Shown in pieces: positions 6,072-8,573 of a stretch of 8,573 bases of DNA. The translations under genes were made by a program, and so were the position numbers. The stretch spans positions 1 to 8,573 of the forward strand of contig JAUVNM010000055.1 of assembly GCA_030599705.1 (NCBI GenBank). The letters run 5' to 3'. The stretch's first letter is position 1. Each line of letters opens with the position of its first letter. The stretch comes from Gammaproteobacteria bacterium (GTDB lineage: Bacteria; Pseudomonadota; Gammaproteobacteria; UBA9214). The notes beneath the pieces are model-generated. The model was not told the DNA's origin and made no database searches. It worked only from the letters and a program-made list of their open reading frames with translations.

Positions 6072-7796
6072 TTATGCTGAACGCGGGTTCAGTGCGGGAA
6101 GAACGCTCCCCGTGCGCCGGGGACGGGAGCGCCGGCGGCGGTACAGGCGCGGACGCAGCTGGTGCCTGAAGTCTTTCTTCCACGCAGCAAAATCCAGTGG
6201 CCTGGCACCATAAATGGCGTTGTCCATCGATTGGGCCAGCGCGCGCACCCTGGCAGGTTCCGCCAATGGTTGCACCTCGATAATTTTCTCGGCAATGGCA
6301 GTTATCGGTGCATGCCTTGAAATGCCGAGATGCCCGCAAATCCGTGACCTGAACTGGACACACCATGCCTCCGGCCTGTCCTCGCTTTCAATGCAGCGCA
6401 TGCATAGCCACAGTTTGACGGATCCAGGCATGATGAGCGCAAAACCCAGGCGCAACTTTCCCAGATAGGGCACGGGAGAAAGCTTCTTGCCGGCAGCCAC
6501 TGTGTGCTGAATGGCCCGTTGTCCTGTCGACGACAGCCAGGCGCCGGCCCGGGTACCGGCCGAATGCAGGCGCGGCCGGGTGCGCGCCCAGGCGCCCAGC
6601 CAATAGCCGATGATCACCCCCATGAGGATAAACATCGGGTACCAGAAATAAGTGGAGAACAAATCCTGCTCGCCGGTCGCCGCGATCCCGCGACGATTCC
6701 CCGCGGCACTGGCTACGGCATTCTGGCCAGACAACCCGGCAAGCATGGGTGTATCCGTGTCTACATCCCACCAGGCTACCTGGATTTCGGGCAGCTGTAG
6801 CCTGCCATCCTGCAGAGGAATAAGCGTATAGATTTCCTTGCGGCTCCCGCGAAACTGTGTGCCATCCCTGGAGATACCGTTACTGGTGGTGACCGATTCC
6901 CGGTAAGCCCTGAACTCGTTGCTCTTGAGCTGCTGCTCCAGCGACGGAAGCTGGGTGCCCAGCGCCCCCCTGGCGGTCAGTTCGAGGGTGAGTGTGACGG
7001 GGACGCCTGCCTGCGCCGGCCCGTATTCAGGCATGTGCGTCTGCAGCCTCAGGTCATTCAGCGGTAGCCAGGGTGTTACGGAGAAGTCAGCCGGCAGTAC
7101 GTCCAGCGTCAGCGGTCCATCAGCAGTAATGGAAAACCGGTTTCCTGTCCCGCTGACCGGCATTCCCGGGGCTGCATTCCGTTGCCGGTTGGAAACATGC
7201 GTACCCGTGAAGCGTATCGCGGGGATCACGATCTCACCGGACCGTAATGGCGTCAGCTTGAAATGATATTCGTTGATTATCTCCCGGGCACCATTCCGCC
7301 GGGACTTGCGTGTACTGGCAACAGGGCCATCCACCTGTTCCATGGTCGCACCTTCGATGCGCGGGATTGCGGGATTGAGTGTCTTGAGGTTGCCACTGCT
7401 GACAACCCGAACGGTGTAAACGATGTTCTGTTGCTCATAATACACAGCGCCGCCGGTTTCAACCTCGACGACAGGCTGGCCGCCGGCAGCGGGACTCCCG
7501 ACTCCAGGTACCTGTGTCGCATACCATCCGGTACCGGGTGCAGCGCCAAGATACTGGAGGTCAGGTATTGGCGGCCGCTCATATTTCAGGGCAGGTTTGA
7601 AAGTCCCGATGTTGCCCCAGGGACGGTTGGTAGTGGTTCGCTGGTCTTTGCTGGAAGAGTTGTTGCTGACACCGAAGGAGAAACCGCTGGCGGACTGAGT
7701 GACACCGGATAGGAAGCTGGCCAGTAAACAGATAATGCAAATACGTGAAGTACGTGTTCGATTCAAGTGACTGTCCCCTATCTCGTTACCGTCCAT
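6072..7796 (-). CDS. batD: BatD-family envelope protein
   Basis: This 574-residue protein has a signal peptide (hydrophobic 19-32, cleavage probably near 36-38), a periplasmic beta-rich region, one membrane helix at about 382-402 and a cytoplasmic tail. BatD hallmarks are visible: AGVPVTLTLELTARGALGTQLPSLE (about 262-287, shown here as a region) and EIYTLIPLQDGRLQLPEI (321-338) followed by Trp-Trp. BatD works with VWA proteins BatA/BatB and a MoxR ATPase in an envelope complex linked to stress or aerotolerance; its exact role is unsettled. The gene lies 66 bases after a BatB/C-like gene, as in such operons. The tail is odd in carrying Cys465, Cys468, Cys479, Cys487 and His489, and an arginine-rich end (548-561). 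The ATG at 7796 is preceded directly by an in-frame stop; a TTG at 7766 with AGGGG eight bases upstream would give a cleaner, basic signal-peptide start and cannot be excluded. Confidence 0.88.
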   Translation of the reverse strand: MDGNEIGDSHLNRTRTSRICIICLLASFLSGVTQSASGFSFGVSNNSSSKDQRTTTNRPWGNIGTFKPALKYERPPIPDLQYLGAAPGTGWYATQVPGVGSPAAGGQPVVEVETGGAVYYEQQNIVYTVRVVSSGNLKTLNPAIPRIEGATMEQVDGPVASTRKSRRNGAREIINEYHFKLTPLRSGEIVIPAIRFTGTHVSNRQRNAAPGMPVSGTGNRFSITADGPLTLDVLPADFSVTPWLPLNDLRLQTHMPEYGPAQAGVPVTLTLELTARGALGTQLPSLEQQLKSNEFRAYRESVTTSNGISRDGTQFRGSRKEIYTLIPLQDGRLQLPEIQVAWWDVDTDTPMLAGLSGQNAVASAAGNRRGIAATGEQDLFSTYFWYPMFILMGVIIGYWLGAWARTRPRLHSAGTRAGAWLSSTGQRAIQHTVAAGKKLSPVPYLGKLRLGFALIMPGSVKLWLCMRCIESEDRPEAWCVQFRSRICGHLGISRHAPITAIAEKIIEVQPLAEPARVRALAQSMDNAIYGARPLDFAAWKKDFRHQLRPRLYRRRRSRPRRTGSVLPALNPRSA

Positions 7797-7862
7797 TTAC
7801 CCTGTATCATTATCATCCCGGTAGTCAGTGTGCCGGCCGGGTCCGTCTGTGTGTTCCCGTCT

Positions 7863-8573
7863 TCACCATGGCCGCGTCTCCATCAACCGGCGGCTGTTAC
7901 GCTGCATTTCCAGCTGCTCCTCGATCATGAACTGGTTGCGCAGCAGGTAGGCGGGGTCGCCCTCGATCCGCTCCAGCCACTGTTCCATCATAATCATGGA
8001 AATACCGGTTCCCGGGATACCGTCCTCGTCCGGGATTTCACCCGGTGGGAGTTCCTGGTCCTCACCAAAGCCGGTACCCAGCTGGTCAAACTGGTCCACG
8101 GCCTGGCTGGCGGCGGTCTCTTCCTCGGAAATGTCTTCGGGGATACCGCCCGAACCGAGTGGCTGGTCTGGCGAACTGCCGGGCTCCTGCCGGTCACGCT
8201 CCTGCTCGCCGCCTCCAGCATCACCAGTTTCTTCTGGCTCGGATCCTTGATCAGTATTATTTATGGCAAGATTACCATCTTTTTGCTCATCTTGCCCATC
8301 TGCATCCCCTGTTTCCTGCCGTTCCTCCCGATCCCCGGGTTTTTCTTCGGTTTCTTCCTCACCCCCCGTGGCTTCCTGTAGCTGTTCGTCCCGGTCGCCG
8401 GCGGCCTCCTCCGATTCCTCCTCCTGGCCGCCCTCGGCATGCTCGGCAGTCTGGTCTTCCTCGCCAGTGGCCTCCTCGGAGTCCTGCTCCAGCCCACCGG
8501 AAGCCTCCACGGAGTCCTGCTCCTGCCCACCGGAAGCCTCCTCGGAGTCCTGCTCCTGCCCACCGGACGCCTC
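7863..8573 (-). CDS. C-terminal part of a Bat-operon VWA/TPR-type protein (start beyond window)
   Basis: 236 codons are visible, open to the right edge and ending at a TGA (7865-7863). Most of the segment is an extremely acidic, Glu/Gln/Gly/Asp-rich linker starting with 11-residue tandem repeats (EASGGQEQDSE type). Only the last 50 or so residues look folded: MIMMEQWLERIEGDPAYLLRN and a basic end finishing RRLMETRPW. In gammaproteobacterial Bat operons, the VWA-plus-TPR protein before BatD has a similar low-complexity linker and an ending of the QWL-x-(R/Q)-(I/L)-x-x-DP-x-x-LLR type, so I infer BatB/BatC-like. The VWA and TPR domains themselves are not in view, which keeps this call moderate. 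It precedes batD by 66 bases in the same direction. Confidence 0.75.
   Translation of the reverse strand, partial: EASGGQEQDSEEASGGQEQDSVEASGGLEQDSEEATGEEDQTAEHAEGGQEEESEEAAGDRDEQLQEATGGEEETEEKPGDREERQETGDADGQDEQKDGNLAINNTDQGSEPEETGDAGGGEQERDRQEPGSSPDQPLGSGGIPEDISEEETAASQAVDQFDQLGTGFGEDQELPPGEIPDEDGIPGTGISMIMMEQWLERIEGDPAYLLRNQFMIEEQLEMQRNSRRLMETRPW
8442..8573 (-). repeat. 33-bp in-frame tandem repeat in acidic linker
   Basis: Four 33-base units (8573-8541, 8540-8508, 8507-8475, 8474-8442) encode EASGGQEQDSE, EASGGQEQDSV, EASGGLEQDSE and a diverged EATGEEDQTAE. The first three are nearly identical in DNA. The array continues to the window edge, so the total copy number is unknown. Confidence 0.85.

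Noticed and set aside
7767..8381. Plus-strand open frame of 204 codons with a hydrophobic end
   Set aside because: It is antisense to the acidic linker and the BatD start; its Leu/Phe-rich stretch is the complement of Glu codons, not a true membrane helix.
8442..8573. CRISPR-like array
   Set aside because: The 33-base units are contiguous without spacers and keep one coding frame, so they are a coding tandem repeat.

Overview
The window looks like a piece of chromosome from a GC-rich Gammaproteobacterium, probably environmental. The reasons are a Bat-type operon with a BatD protein, a REP-like palindrome resembling those of Pseudomonas and relatives, and an operon rich in c-type cytochrome and beta-propeller proteins. 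No rRNA, tRNA or other taxonomic marker is present, so the assignment is tentative. Every gene I can support lies on the minus strand, so transcription runs from right to left.

Right part (6072-8573): the end of a Bat-type operon. First comes the C-terminal part of a protein I read as a VWA/TPR (BatB/BatC-like) membrane protein. Its start lies outside the window, and what is visible is a long acidic low-complexity linker containing 33-bp tandem repeats. It is followed by a complete BatD-family protein (signal peptide, periplasmic beta-rich region, one membrane helix, cytoplasmic tail). Bat proteins are thought to form an envelope complex with a MoxR-type ATPase.

Middle (5694-6071): 378 bases with no convincing gene. 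This stretch is packed with short perfect hairpins, including a REP-like composite palindrome. Next to the following operon there is a weak candidate promoter and a strong ribosome binding site.

Left part (1-5693): a tightly packed three-gene operon continuing beyond the left edge. It encodes (i) a 783-residue protein with five predicted membrane helices, paired histidines typical of b-heme ligation, and a large periplasmic part with five c-heme motifs; (ii) a membrane-anchored or secreted seven-bladed FG-GAP propeller with a C-terminal ASPIC/UnbV domain (CRTAC1 family); (iii) a lipoprotein with TPR helices followed by FG-GAP propeller repeats, cut by the window edge. Genes overlap or are separated by about 13 bases, so co-translation is likely.

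My inference is that the cytochrome passes electrons between the membrane quinone pool and the periplasm, and that the two calcium-binding propellers act with it as partners, substrate binders or scaffold. This three-part arrangement is the best candidate here for an undescribed system; its function cannot be read from the sequence alone.
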